Counted from the first letter of the stretch, positions 36,428-44,213 are shown. The stretch is 64,000 nt of DNA from Pyrinomonas methylaliphatogenes (GCF_000820845.2 NZ_CBXV010000007.1:82-64081); one strand, 5' to 3'. The notes: generated by a model from the letters alone, not told the origin. Numbers and translations: made by a program.

Positions 36428-37102
36428 TCATGCTTGCGGCACCAGATCGCAGAAATGGAAACCATCACGTTCGACGCGCTCGCCGATGGTGAAACGGATG
36501 GCTTCCGAGAAGAGCGGCCCGTCATAAACGAAAGTGTGGAACTCTCCGTTCTCCCCGCATGGGTCGATGCCTTCCGGTAGATCGCGCAGAAAGCTCTCAT
36601 CGTACTCCCGTCCGGTAAAGTGCGCTTCGAGTTTGCTCGCGTCGGCGCAGACGACGACGGCGCGAAAGCCGAGCTTGAGGAAAAGATGGGCACACTCGCG
36701 CGTATCGCGTCTCCAGAGCGGGAAAAGGGCCTCTATTCCAAGCGGGGCGAGCATCCGTTCGCGATATGCGCGCACGTCTTCGAGGAAGAGGTCGCCGAAC
36801 GCGATCCGCATCACGCCGCGCTCGCGCCACGAAAGGAGCGCTTCGGCCATCGCCGCTTCGTATGTCCGGTTGTCGGCTCCTTTGGGGATGAGGACGCGAT
36901 CCAACGGCAATCTCAAGCTGGCGCTTTGCGCCTCGAGCAGTTCTTGCCGCACGCCGTGCATGCTGATGCGCGCGTAATCGCGCGTCACGGTCGTCAGCAA
37001 CGAAACTATCTGAAACTCCTCTGAGCGGAGAAGCTCATGGAGCGCGAGGCAGGAATCTTTGCCCCCGCTCCAGGCCAAGATGATCTTTGAAGGTCCCGTC
37101 AT
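36428..37102 (-). CDS. PP-loop ATPase of the diphthine-ammonia-ligase (DUF71) type
   Basis: The 224-aa protein starts with the PP-loop AWSGGKDSCLAL, and has HGVRQELLEAQSASLRLPLD, the EDVRAYRERMLAPLGI region, and the C-terminal conserved GIDPCGENGEFHTFVYDGP. Eukaryotic and archaeal relatives amidate diphthine on elongation factor 2; bacteria lack diphthamide, so the bacterial substrate is unknown and the name is by similarity only. Confidence 0.9.
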   Translation of the reverse strand: MTGPSKIILAWSGGKDSCLALHELLRSEEFQIVSLLTTVTRDYARISMHGVRQELLEAQSASLRLPLDRVLIPKGADNRTYEAAMAEALLSWRERGVMRIAFGDLFLEDVRAYRERMLAPLGIEALFPLWRRDTRECAHLFLKLGFRAVVVCADASKLEAHFTGREYDESFLRDLPEGIDPCGENGEFHTFVYDGPLFSEAIRFTIGERVERDGFHFCDLVPQA

Positions 37103-37141
37103 GGCAGTCGATCTACGCGCCTTTTGGTTGGCGATGCGGAT

Positions 37142-37233
37142 CGTTCGAACGAATGATCATCGTGCGCTCGTCTAAACGCATGCGCGTATCGTCGCCACGT
37201 TGTGGGCCGTTTGAACGAAAGATCATTGGGCGC
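37142..37233. repeat. Locus-specific repeat pair (period 66), degenerate
   Basis: A 26-bp sequence (CGTTCGAACGAATGATCATC at 37142, CGTTTGAACGAAAGATCATT at 37208) occurs twice with four mismatches, with a 40-bp unique spacer. The second copy contains the last 11 nt of the cyclase gene, including its stop codon. Confidence 0.75.
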
Positions 37234-38029
37234 CCCCTTCGCTGATGATGGCGACGGCGCGAAGCGGACCGCCGCTCCCGCCAGCGATCTTCATCGGCAG
37301 CGCGACGACGATGAACCCTTTGGTTGGCAATCGGTCGAGGTTGGCGAGATTCTCGAAGGCTGGCACGTTATGTTCGAACAGTATCCGATGGCTTTCGAAA
37401 AGCTGCGATTGGCCATAGTCTATGCTCGCCGTGTCGAGCCCGATCGCTTTGATCGATCGCTTGCTCGTCAACCAACGCGCCGCTTCAGGGGCAAGTCCGG
37501 GGAAGTGGAGCTTAGCGACCGCTTCGGGCCCACGTTCATCGGTTCCCAAGTAGCTCGTCCGGTCCGGCCAGCGTTTCCCGTAGCCGGTTCGCAAAAGGAC
37601 GATCGCGCCATCAGGGATCCTTCCGTTACGTTGCTCCCATGCTTCGAAGTCGGAGATGTTCACTTGATAATCCGGATTGGCGGCGCATTTATCGCTCACG
37701 TCCACGACGATCGCTCGCCCGATCAACTGTTCGATCGGGATGCGATCTACGGTGTTGCCGTTCGGCGCGAAGTGTTTTGGCGCATCGATATGCGTGCCGC
37801 CGTGTTCGGCAGTGCAGAAGTTGTTCGCGGCGTAATAGTAGCCTTTATCGGTGAAACCGTCCGAGACCTTTTCAAGTCTGAACGGTTCAGCGGTGGGCCA
37901 AAAGATCGTTTGCTCATCGTATGGGTGTGAAAGATCGATCATCGTCCCGCTGAACGCCGCAGATGGCGCGTGGCTCGATTTCGCGCAAGAGACGAAGAGG
38001 CACAGAGCGAAAGGCAGAAGGCGACGCAT
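37223..38029 (-). CDS. Cyclase-family (kynurenine-formamidase-like) metal hydrolase, lipoprotein
   Basis: The mature protein belongs to the cyclase family, with the metal-binding motif HGGTHIDAPKHF. The 268-aa form starting at 38029 begins MRRLLPFALCLFVSC, a lipoprotein signal with lipobox Cys, so the enzyme is probably anchored in the periplasm, unusual for formamidases, which are cytoplasmic. AAGGAGAT supports this start. Other landmarks are DLSHPYDEQTIFWP, LLRTGYGKRWPD and LPMKIAGGSGGPLRAVAI. The substrate is unknown; family members hydrolyse N-formylkynurenine or related amides and lactones. Confidence 0.88.
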   Translation of the reverse strand: MRRLLPFALCLFVSCAKSSHAPSAAFSGTMIDLSHPYDEQTIFWPTAEPFRLEKVSDGFTDKGYYYAANNFCTAEHGGTHIDAPKHFAPNGNTVDRIPIEQLIGRAIVVDVSDKCAANPDYQVNISDFEAWEQRNGRIPDGAIVLLRTGYGKRWPDRTSYLGTDERGPEAVAKLHFPGLAPEAARWLTSKRSIKAIGLDTASIDYGQSQLFESHRILFEHNVPAFENLANLDRLPTKGFIVVALPMKIAGGSGGPLRAVAIISEGGAQ

Positions 38030-38312
38030 GTTCGATCTCCTTTCTTGGGCCGATGGGATCTTCGCTCTGGATATTACTCGCCGACGGGCCGAGCTGCAAT
38101 GCTTTCGCCAGTCGGACGGATATGGATCGAAATCTTGATCCGAGAGATCGGTCATGAGCTTGCGCTTTTGTCATCTCGAGCCACGCAAAAATCACAAAGG
38201 GCATCTTGGACTCGGATCGCGCTCGGGTGCTACATTATGGGCGAAATCGTCCGACGAACGTTTCGTAAGGGGGGAAGAAGCGGTGTCAGCGCAGCAAGCG
38301 GAGAAATCGAGC

Positions 38313-39791
38313 ATGCCTCGGCGTTATCAACTCTTCATCGGCGGTCAATGGGTCGACGCCGAGTCGGGAAAGACTTTCAACTCGATCAATCCAGCGACGG
38401 GAGAGGTTCTGGCCGAAGTGGCCGAAGCTGATAAGGCCGATATCGACAAGGCGGTCGAAGCGGCGCGGCGCGCTTTCGAAGGCAGGTGGTCCAAAGTGAG
38501 CGCGCGCGATCGCGGGCGGCTGCTTTACAAGCTGGCCCAGTTGATCGACGCACGGGCGAAGGAGTTGGCCGCGCTCGAAACGGCGGATAACGGCAAACCG
38601 ATCCGCGAATCGCTCTATGTCGATCTGCCCGAGGTCGTCGAGCATTTCGAGTACTTTGCTGGGATGGCGACGAAGATCGAGGGCGAAACGATCCCCGTTC
38701 CGGGGCGCTTGTTCAATTACACGGTGCGCGAACCGGTCGGCGTCTGCGGCGCGATCATCCCCTGGAATTATCCGCTCGTGATGGCGGCTTGGAAGCTCGC
38801 CCCGGCGCTGGCGGCAGGCAACACGGTCGTGCTCAAGCCTGCGGAGCAGACGCCCGTGACGGCTTTGGAACTAGGCAGATTGATCCAAGAGGCTGGATTC
38901 CCCGATGGCGTCGTCAATATCGTCCCCGGTTTCGGCGAGACGGCGGGAGCTGCGCTCGCGTCGCATCCCGGCATCGACAAGATCGCTTTCACCGGATCGA
39001 CCGAAGTCGGGAAGAAGATCGCGCGCGCGGCGGCTGAGAATTTGACCAAAGTCTCACTGGAGCTCGGCGGCAAATCTCCCAACATCATCTTCGCCGATGC
39101 CGATCTCGAACAGGCCGTCAACGGCGCTTTGATGGGCATCTTCTTCAATCAAGGACAAGTGTGCACGGCTGGGTCGCGCATCTTCGTCGATGAGAGGATC
39201 AAGGACGATTTCCTCGCGCAGTTTCGTGAGCGCGCCGAGCGAATCCGCCTCGGCGATCCGATGGACAAACAGACGCAGATGGGGCCGCAGGTCTCTGAAG
39301 AGCAGTTGAAGAAGGTGAAATACTATGTGCATCTGGCGCACGAAGAGGGGGCAACCTTGGTCACTGGCGGGGAACAACCGCAACTCGAAGGCGCGCTCGC
39401 GCGCGGCTACTTCTTCCGCCCGACGATTTTCGCCGACGTGAAGAATGAGATGCGCGTCGCACAGGAAGAGATCTTCGGCCCGGTCGCCGCCGTCATCACC
39501 TTCAAGGACGAGGAGGAGCTAATCGAACAAGCTAACCGGACCATCTATGGCCTCTCGGCGGGCGTCTGGACGCGCGACATCGTGCGCGCGCATCGTCTGG
39601 CGCGCGAAATCCGCGCGGGCGTCGTCTGGATAAACACCTACAATATCTTCAACGCCGCTTCGCCCTTCGGTGGATACAAGCAATCCGGGTATGGGCGCGA
39701 AATGGGCAAACACGCCATAGAACTGTACACACAGGTTAAAAGCGTGTGGATCGATCTGTCGGGAAGACCGCTTGGCTGGTACAGTCGGTAG
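38313..39791 (+). CDS. Aldehyde dehydrogenase (NAD(P)-dependent)
   Basis: The 492-aa enzyme oxidises an aldehyde to the acid. It has SINPATGEVLAEV, PWNYPLVMAAWKLAPALAAGN, the GSTEVG nucleotide site, the catalytic Glu in LELGGKSPN and Cys in NQGQVCTAGSR. The family is close to phenylacetaldehyde/betaine-aldehyde dehydrogenases, but the substrate is not determined. A GTG at 38283 with a strong AAGGGGGG site would add ten residues; I keep the ATG at 38313 because homology starts there. Confidence 0.95.
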   Translation: MPRRYQLFIGGQWVDAESGKTFNSINPATGEVLAEVAEADKADIDKAVEAARRAFEGRWSKVSARDRGRLLYKLAQLIDARAKELAALETADNGKPIRESLYVDLPEVVEHFEYFAGMATKIEGETIPVPGRLFNYTVREPVGVCGAIIPWNYPLVMAAWKLAPALAAGNTVVLKPAEQTPVTALELGRLIQEAGFPDGVVNIVPGFGETAGAALASHPGIDKIAFTGSTEVGKKIARAAAENLTKVSLELGGKSPNIIFADADLEQAVNGALMGIFFNQGQVCTAGSRIFVDERIKDDFLAQFRERAERIRLGDPMDKQTQMGPQVSEEQLKKVKYYVHLAHEEGATLVTGGEQPQLEGALARGYFFRPTIFADVKNEMRVAQEEIFGPVAAVITFKDEEELIEQANRTIYGLSAGVWTRDIVRAHRLAREIRAGVVWINTYNIFNAASPFGGYKQSGYGREMGKHAIELYTQVKSVWIDLSGRPLGWYSR

Positions 39792-39913
39792 GCGAGAGGA
39801 AGTCTTGGCTGGTTCGGCAACGAAATGCGTGAGGCCGTTCATCACAGACGTGAAATCTTCTCTCCCCCGATCGAGTCCTACGAGCAGAACTTTGGAGGTC
39901 GAGGAGAAGATTC

Positions 39914-40261
39914 ATGATCAAGCATTGGAAGACCATCGCTTTCTCGTTCGTCATCGCATCCGTGCTCTTACTGACCGCTTGCCCGAATCGCACGACGATC
40001 GCTAAGATCAACGCCGATCCCGGGCGTTATCAGAATAAGGAGGTGGCGATCGCCGGCACCGTAACGAACAGTTACGGCGCTTTAGGGATGGGCGTCTACG
40101 AACTCGACGACGGCACTGGGCGAATGTGGGTCGTCACGCGACGCGGCGTGCCCGCGCGCGGCGCGCGCGTCGGAGCCGAAGGGCGAATACAAAACGGTTT
40201 CAGCTTCGGTGGGCGAAATTTCGGCACCATCCTCGAGGAGAGCAAGCGGAGATCGGGTTAG
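39914..40261 (+). CDS. Small lipoprotein with OB-fold-like domain
   Basis: The 115-aa protein has a type II signal peptide (SFVIASVLLLTAC), so Cys23 is probably lipidated. The mature part (KINADPGRYQNKEVAIAGTVTNSY... YELDDGTGRMWVVT... VGAEGRIQNGF) has the pattern of nucleic-acid-binding-like OB folds seen in small periplasmic proteins (tRNA_anti-like/YgiW type). Its function is unknown. GGAGGTCGAGGAGA lies upstream of the ATG. Confidence 0.75.
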   Translation: MIKHWKTIAFSFVIASVLLLTACPNRTTIAKINADPGRYQNKEVAIAGTVTNSYGALGMGVYELDDGTGRMWVVTRRGVPARGARVGAEGRIQNGFSFGGRNFGTILEESKRRSG

Positions 40262-40328
40262 GCGATCCCGTGGCATAGAGATTGCCAGTCACTCTTTCCA
40301 GCAACTGGCGAGGGGGCGCGCAAGGGTG

Positions 40329-40820
40329 ATGTCGGTCGCGGCAGAAAGAAGATTAATCGAGAACCTCGATCAACAATTCGCGCGGCTGCATGAGAGCACT
40401 TGCGCGCTCACCCGCCTGATCCCCAAGGAGAAGCTCTACTGGCAACCGCGTGCGGCGCAGTGGTTCCCCGTCTATTCCTGCGGTGAACATATTTTGCGCA
40501 GCGCCGCGGCCATCGAACAGACTTTCGGCGGCATTACGGCGAATCTTTGGGATGATCCATTCGAATGGACGCTGCCGGAGAATCTTCCGACGCCGGAAAG
40601 CGTCATCGAATACCTCGTGGAAGTCGAAGAGACGAGGAGGCGAGGATTCGCTTCCTTCCGTTCCGATGAGGATCTCTTCCGTCAAATAGCGGTCCCTTCC
40701 GGACAGTTGCAACCGCTGCTTGCGCTCTTGACCGAAACATTGATGCGCGCGGCCCACCATCAGGGCCGGGCATTTGCCACCTTCAGGCTCTTCTCCGATG
40801 AGCGCCTCCCTCGTATCTGA
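40329..40820 (+). CDS. DinB-like four-helix protein
   Basis: The 163-aa protein resembles the DinB/YfiT family: an N-terminal helix RRLIENLDQQFARLHESTCALTRLIPKEKLYWQP, a first metal-type His (CGEHILRSA) and the C-terminal His pair (LMRAAHHQGRAFATFRL) placed as in metal-binding DinB proteins. Members often act as thiol transferases or damage-response proteins. The ATG at 40329 is preceded by AAGGGTG; the 40 codons upstream of it are poorly protein-like. Confidence 0.75.
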   Translation: MSVAAERRLIENLDQQFARLHESTCALTRLIPKEKLYWQPRAAQWFPVYSCGEHILRSAAAIEQTFGGITANLWDDPFEWTLPENLPTPESVIEYLVEVEETRRRGFASFRSDEDLFRQIAVPSGQLQPLLALLTETLMRAAHHQGRAFATFRLFSDERLPRI

Positions 40821-40869
40821 TTGCGCCTATGTGACCGCATGAGGACAACGCTGTCGCATCTTGTTAACA

Positions 40870-40898
40870 TTCAGAATCGTAATTTTTAGGAGTATAGT
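40870..40898 (+). promoter_or_regulatory. Sigma70-type promoter
   Basis: TTCAGA (40870-40875), 17 bp and TATAGT (40893-40898) lie 79 bp before the zinc-ribbon gene start. A short hairpin CAGAC/GTCTG (about 40905-40919) lies in the leader. Confidence 0.5.
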
Positions 40899-40976
40899 GT
40901 GAGACAGACATTGCGTCTGAATATGACTTGGGCGCCCAACGTCGAGACCCGCGTTCGGCGCACTGGGAGGATAAAG

Positions 40977-41444
40977 ATGTTTTGCCCGCGCTGTGGTCAG
41001 CCGTTCAACGACGAGGGCCATTTCTGTTCTCGGTGTGGCTTCCTTTTGGATGGGGTGCGTTTGCTGTTGGCCGACGATGGGGCGCTCCCCATACTGCAGG
41101 AATCGCCGCGCCGACGCGGCGTGCGGCATGGGGCGATCGTCATGCTGAGCGGATGCGTGATCACGCCTTTGCTCGCGGTCCTAAATGAATTGATGGCCCT
41201 GCCGGATGCATTGGTCGCTTTCGCCGCCGTCATCTTCTTCGTCGGCGGTTTGATGAGGATCCTCTACGCGCTCGCCTTCGAACCCGGAGGCTTGCGTTTG
41301 CCATCGGCGAAGACGCCCGTCATCTCGTCGCCCCCTGATGGGGCGCTGAGCAACAGATTGCCCGCCCATCCGCCGAGCGTCACCGACAAAACGACGAAAC
41401 TATTCGGCGGAAGCGAAGTGGAGCGCATTGGGAGAAGAGATTGA
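40977..41444 (+). CDS. Zinc-ribbon membrane protein
   Basis: The 155-aa protein opens with a double-CxxC zinc ribbon (CPRCG and CSRCG), followed by two transmembrane segments (about 48-70 and 75-95) and a Pro/Ser-rich tail. This small zinc-ribbon plus membrane arrangement is common in bacteria, but its function is unknown. GGGAGGATAAAG before the ATG at 40977 fixes the start. Confidence 0.75.
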   Translation: MFCPRCGQPFNDEGHFCSRCGFLLDGVRLLLADDGALPILQESPRRRGVRHGAIVMLSGCVITPLLAVLNELMALPDALVAFAAVIFFVGGLMRILYALAFEPGGLRLPSAKTPVISSPPDGALSNRLPAHPPSVTDKTTKLFGGSEVERIGRRD

Positions 41445-41448
41445 AGTG

Positions 41449-41478
41449 GGCGGATGTTTGCCTGAACAAACATCCGCC
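41449..41478. terminator. Bidirectional hairpin between convergent genes
   Basis: GGCGGATGTTTG (41449-41460) pairs perfectly with 41467-41478, a 12-bp stem with a 6-nt loop. It separates the plus-strand zinc-ribbon gene from the minus-strand small gene. There is no T-run. Confidence 0.65.
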
Positions 41479-41485
41479 GTGGAAT

Positions 41486-41719
41486 TCAAGCGCGGTCCTG
41501 TACGACGTTCAGACCTGCTCGACGGGCACAGTGCGCGCAACAGTAGAAAGCGTCGCCGATCTCCACGCCATGGCCGACGATCTTGCACCCGCAATGTTCG
41601 CAAGTCGGGGCCAAAGCGTGGATCGCACACTCGAAGCTATCGAAGGTGTGCGTGCGACCGCGCATGATCACTTGGAAGGTTTTGTCGTAGTCATTACCGC
41701 AGACTTCGCATTGCGCCAT
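41486..41719 (-). CDS. Small Cys-rich metal-binding protein
   Basis: The 77-aa protein MAQCEVCGNDYDKTFQV contains four CxxC-type clusters (CEVC, CEHCGC, CCAHC), so it binds one or two zinc ions, probably as a treble clef or ribbon. It is conserved in bacteria but uncharacterised. GGGAGG lies 7 nt before the ATG at 41719. An ATG at 41743 overlaps the stop of the upstream gene in ATGA and would add eight residues. Confidence 0.75.
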   Translation of the reverse strand: MAQCEVCGNDYDKTFQVIMRGRTHTFDSFECAIHALAPTCEHCGCKIVGHGVEIGDAFYCCAHCARRAGLNVVQDRA

Positions 41720-41739
41720 CTTCATACCTCCCGCTTCAG

Positions 41740-41979
41740 TCATCCTGTAGCCGTGCTCTTGGCTTGCTCTTCGAGTTGGCGTGAAAGCAGTTGGATCGCG
41801 CGTTTGGCGATTCGCTTGTTCTGATCGCAGACCTCGTGGAAAAACTGCACGAGCTCCTGATCGTTGCTCTTCTCCGCATCGCGAACGTACTGCTCGTAAG
41901 TCTCAGCGCCTTGTAGCGCGTGGTAGATAATGCTCACGAGGTTATAGACGGTATCCTTCGTCCCTGTGCTGGCAGACAT
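41740..41979 (-). CDS. Small helical protein (79 aa)
   Basis: The 79-aa sequence is all helix (NLVSIIYHALQGAETYEQYVRDAEKSNDQELVQFFHEVCDQNKRIAKRAIQLLSRQL) and recalls a half ferritin-like bundle with conserved Glu/His, but I cannot name a family. GGGAGG is upstream. It is coupled through ATGA overlap to the Cys-rich gene downstream, so the two products may work together. Confidence 0.65.
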   Translation of the reverse strand: MSASTGTKDTVYNLVSIIYHALQGAETYEQYVRDAEKSNDQELVQFFHEVCDQNKRIAKRAIQLLSRQLEEQAKSTATG

Positions 41980-42155
41980 CTCTCTTTGCCCTCCCTTTCA
42001 GAGATCTTCCTTACGAATCCAGGGGGACTGAGAAGAAACGGGTCTGACTGAGAGGTGATCTTACGCCATATGCGCCGTGCAAAGATCGCGTGCGCTTGAT
42101 GCATGATAGCACTGGAAGGGGAGGAAAGCGATAGGAATTGGCGTCGCCGACCAAT

Positions 42156-42478
42156 TGGTGCCGAGGGCGGGATTCGAACCCGCAAGGCCTTTCGGCCAAC
42201 GGATTTTCTTACCACTACGGCTTTCGCCGCCCGCGCCCAAGCGCGGTTTGTGGTCTGGACGATGCCTTCTCCATGCATCGCACGCGCGATGTTTAGGAGG
42301 GAGCCGTCTCGTCTCTACACTTTGTTGGGTTCGATCGAACCCAACCTTAGCTCGGCGTTGCCATCAGCGCAAGCTGAGAAGGTTTCGCCGACTTTGACTC
42401 CATTCACCCCGGAGTTTCCTGCCGAAGTGCTCAAATTGACTTCAAGTCCGTCGCGTATGCCATTTCCGCCACCCCGGC
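42156..42478 (-). tRNA. trnL-UAA: tRNA-Leu(UAA) interrupted by a group I intron
   Basis: Exon 1 is 42478-42444 (35 nt, beginning GCCGGGGTGGCGGAAATGGC and ending GGACTT); exon 2 is 42207-42156 (52 nt, beginning AAAATCCGTTGGCC and ending in an encoded CCA). Joined, they give an 87-nt tRNA with acceptor GCCGGGG/CCUCGGC, long variable arm and T loop GCGGGTTCGAATCCCGC. The anticodon loop CU-UAA-AA gives UAA. The intron splits the anticodon between its first and second base, the site of the classic cyanobacterial and plastid intron. Confidence 0.92.
42208..42443 (-). other. Group I self-splicing intron in tRNA-Leu
   Basis: The 236-nt insert begins after U34 with GAAGTCAATTTGAGC and ends in G, as group I introns do. 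Core elements are visible on the minus strand: a Q-like GATGGCAACGCCGAGC, an R-like GTGTAGAGACGAGACGG (42304-42320) and an S-like AAGGCATCGTCC; GACGA and TCGTC can form P7. The 5' exon ends in U for the U-G pair of P1. No homing-endonuclease ORF is present. This is inferred from sequence; the class (IC3-like) is tentative. Confidence 0.85.
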
Positions 42479-42489
42479 ACCGTTGGCAG

Positions 42490-42518
42490 ATGATACCACG
42501 CAACCGGTTCGGGGCCAA
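42490..42518 (-). promoter_or_regulatory. Promoter of tRNA-Leu
   Basis: On the minus strand TTGGCC (42518-42513), a 17-bp spacer and TATCAT (42495-42490) end 11 nt before the mature tRNA 5' end. Confidence 0.6.
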
Positions 42519-42648
42519 AAAGCATGGACGCCGTGAACGCTCACTGTCGGGAAGACAAGCCCATAAGGCCAATTTTCGGCCTCTGTCCGGGGGGAAGGCG
42601 TGAGGGCGACGGCCTAGACGAAAGCTCGATTTAGATGAAACGCATTTC

Positions 42649-42680
42649 TTGACAAAATAACCGTTTAGACTTAATCTAAT
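42649..42680 (+). promoter_or_regulatory. Promoter with PerR/Fur-type box before the first fur gene
   Basis: A -35 TTGACA (42649-42654) is followed by TAATCT 17 bp later (or TCTAAT 20 bp later). The 7-1-7 near-palindrome TTAGACTTAATCTAA (42665-42679; 6 of 7 pairs) overlaps the -10. This has the form of a PerR/Fur box, suggesting autorepression. The GTG start follows only 5 nt later, so the message is nearly leaderless. Confidence 0.6.
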
Positions 42681-42684
42681 TTAC

Positions 42685-43128
42685 GTGCCACGCAATGATA
42701 AACAAGTTCGTCTTTGGGTTGAAGGGCAGTTGCGCGCGGCGGGTTTGAAGGTGACGCCGCAGCGCTACGCCGTGCTCGATTATTTGTGGAGCAATCGGAC
42801 GCATCCGACCGCCGAGGAGATCGAGGCGGCGGTCAATCAGCGGTTTCCGTGTGCGTCGCGGGCGACCGTCTACAACACGTTGCATGCGTTGCACGAGGCT
42901 GGGCTGGTGCAAGAGCTGTATGGGCAGGGCGGGGTGACGCGGTATGACATCAAGGTTGAGCCGCATCACCACTTCATCTGCCGCCGATGCGGTTTAATTG
43001 AGGATGTCAAGGTCGAGCGTCTTAGCGTGAAGGCGCGTTTGCCGCTTCAGAGCGGGCATCGGGTCGAAGAGCTCGATGTGGTGATTCGCGGCCTTTGCGC
43101 TAAGTGTCGCAAGATCGCCGAGGGGTAA
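42685..43128 (+). CDS. Fur-family transcriptional regulator (PerR-like)
   Basis: The 147-aa protein has the winged helix (GLKVTPQRYAVLDYLWSN, RATVYNTLHALHEAGLV) and the metal domain HHHFICRRCG plus a C-terminal CAKC, giving a structural zinc site of four Cys, as in PerR/Fur. It may sense peroxide or iron through metals. The GTG at 42685 is the only plausible start; the gene has its own operator-like palindrome. A second Fur gene follows 20 nt downstream. Confidence 0.92.
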   Translation: MPRNDKQVRLWVEGQLRAAGLKVTPQRYAVLDYLWSNRTHPTAEEIEAAVNQRFPCASRATVYNTLHALHEAGLVQELYGQGGVTRYDIKVEPHHHFICRRCGLIEDVKVERLSVKARLPLQSGHRVEELDVVIRGLCAKCRKIAEG

Positions 43129-43148
43129 AGATCGCGAGTGTGAGTGTT

Positions 43149-43760
43149 ATGGCTCGCAAGAAACGGTTCGAGGAAACGAGAGGACCAGTAGAGATGGCGC
43201 AACCTGTTTCGACTCTAACGCTGAATGAACGTTCGACTGGTAATAACGGCGCGTCCAGCGTGATGGGGGAGAAGGAGATCTTCCATCATCACATTCAGCG
43301 TGCCGGTTTGAAGCGCACCGCGCAGCGTGATCTGATCTTGGATGTCTTTCTTGGCACGGACGAGCATCTATCGAGCGAGGATCTATATCGTCTCGTGCAA
43401 GAGAAGGATCCGACCATCGGGCAGACAACCGTTTATCGCACGTTGAAGTTGATGACCGAGGCCGGGATCGCGCGCGAGGTGCGTTTCGGTGACGGCAAAA
43501 CGCGCTATGAGCGTAACTCCAAACTTCCGCATCACCATCACATGATCTGCGTCGAGTGTGGTCACACGATCGAATTCCTCTCTTCGGAATTAGAGGCGAT
43601 TCAGAACGAGATCGCAGCCAAGTACCGTTTCGAGCCGAAGCAGCACTCGTTGCGCATCTTCGGTCTGTGTGCCGACTGTCGCGACCGCGCGCCAGCGCGA
43701 CATAATTTGGAGACGGTCGAGCCGCGTGTGCGTCTGTCACTGGCTCGCGCGCATAAGTGA
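43149..43760 (+). CDS. Fur-family transcriptional regulator (Fur-like)
   Basis: The regulator domain (about 45-180) contains HIQRAGLKRTAQRDLIL, QTTVYRTLKLMTEAGI, the metal segment LPHHHHMICVECGHTIEF and CADC. It is 203 aa if begun at the ATG at 43149; ATGs at 43194 and 43263 are alternatives, and the extra N-terminal part looks unstructured. It sits behind the PerR-like gene in one unit, so the two may cross-regulate. The stop lies within a repeat copy (43757). Confidence 0.88.
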   Translation: MARKKRFEETRGPVEMAQPVSTLTLNERSTGNNGASSVMGEKEIFHHHIQRAGLKRTAQRDLILDVFLGTDEHLSSEDLYRLVQEKDPTIGQTTVYRTLKLMTEAGIAREVRFGDGKTRYERNSKLPHHHHMICVECGHTIEFLSSELEAIQNEIAAKYRFEPKQHSLRIFGLCADCRDRAPARHNLETVEPRVRLSLARAHK

Positions 43761-43863
43761 TGTAATCTTAACTGTTCGTCGAAGTTCGAAAGCCCCACTG
43801 TGGCCCAACAACGCGGAAACCATTAGTGTGATGTAATCTTAACTGTTCGTCGAAGTTCGAAAG
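43757..43863. repeat. Locus-specific repeat-spacer-repeat (period 71)
   Basis: Two identical 36-bp copies (43757-43792 and 43828-43863; core GTAATCTTAACTGTTCGTCG) flank a unique 35-bp spacer. The first copy begins with the final TGA of the second fur gene (its first 4 bases); the second runs into the terminator at 43854. Confidence 0.92.
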
Positions 43864-43898
43864 GGCGAAGGATCATCCTCTCGCCCTTTCGAACTTTT
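43854..43898 (+). terminator. Rho-independent terminator after the fur pair
   Basis: AGTTCGAAAGGGCGA (43854-43868) pairs perfectly with 43881-43895 (15 bp), followed by TTT. The 5' arm overlaps the second repeat copy. Confidence 0.85.
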
Positions 43899-44213
43899 AA
43901 GGTCTCGATCGCTCCTCGCCTTCGAATGCTTCATCCCCTTCGGTTGTCGGGCTTAAAGCCGCTCTCTATGGAGAGAGCTTGCTGCCAATATTCTTCTCAC
44001 GCGAGGGGATCTCAAGCCGCGATCTAGTCCGCTTAAGATACTACCGCCAGATATGTGAAGTCTTCGTGCTAATCTCTTGAGCCTGTAAGGAACCACTACG
44101 CCGCAGTGCGATTGATGAAGGAAGTTTGCGCGCTAATCTTCCGAGCTTCGTCTCGGTTGAAAAAAGCGCCGTTTGAGTGTACTTTGCCCTTAAAGCGAAG
44201 AGAGCGGATTGCG
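43899..44213. other. Gene-free stretch before the ferredoxin gene
   Basis: I see no gene. It contains a hairpin GCTCTCT/AGAGAGC near 43971 and a degenerate repeat pair (44057-44146). No clear promoter can be called. Confidence 0.4.
44057..44146. repeat. Degenerate repeat pair (period 64)
   Basis: GAAGTCTTCGTGCTAATCTC at 44057 and GAAGTTTGCGCGCTAATCTT at 44121 match at about 21 of 29 positions. The 38-bp spacer is unique. Confidence 0.5.

Noticed and set aside
39771-39813. CTTGGCTGGT direct repeat across the aldehyde dehydrogenase stop
   Set aside because: Only 10 bp match and the period is 33 bp, unlike the other pairs; chance is likely.
42300-42480. Plus-strand frames across the tRNA region
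   Set aside because: They overlap the tRNA-Leu and its intron and show no protein-like features.
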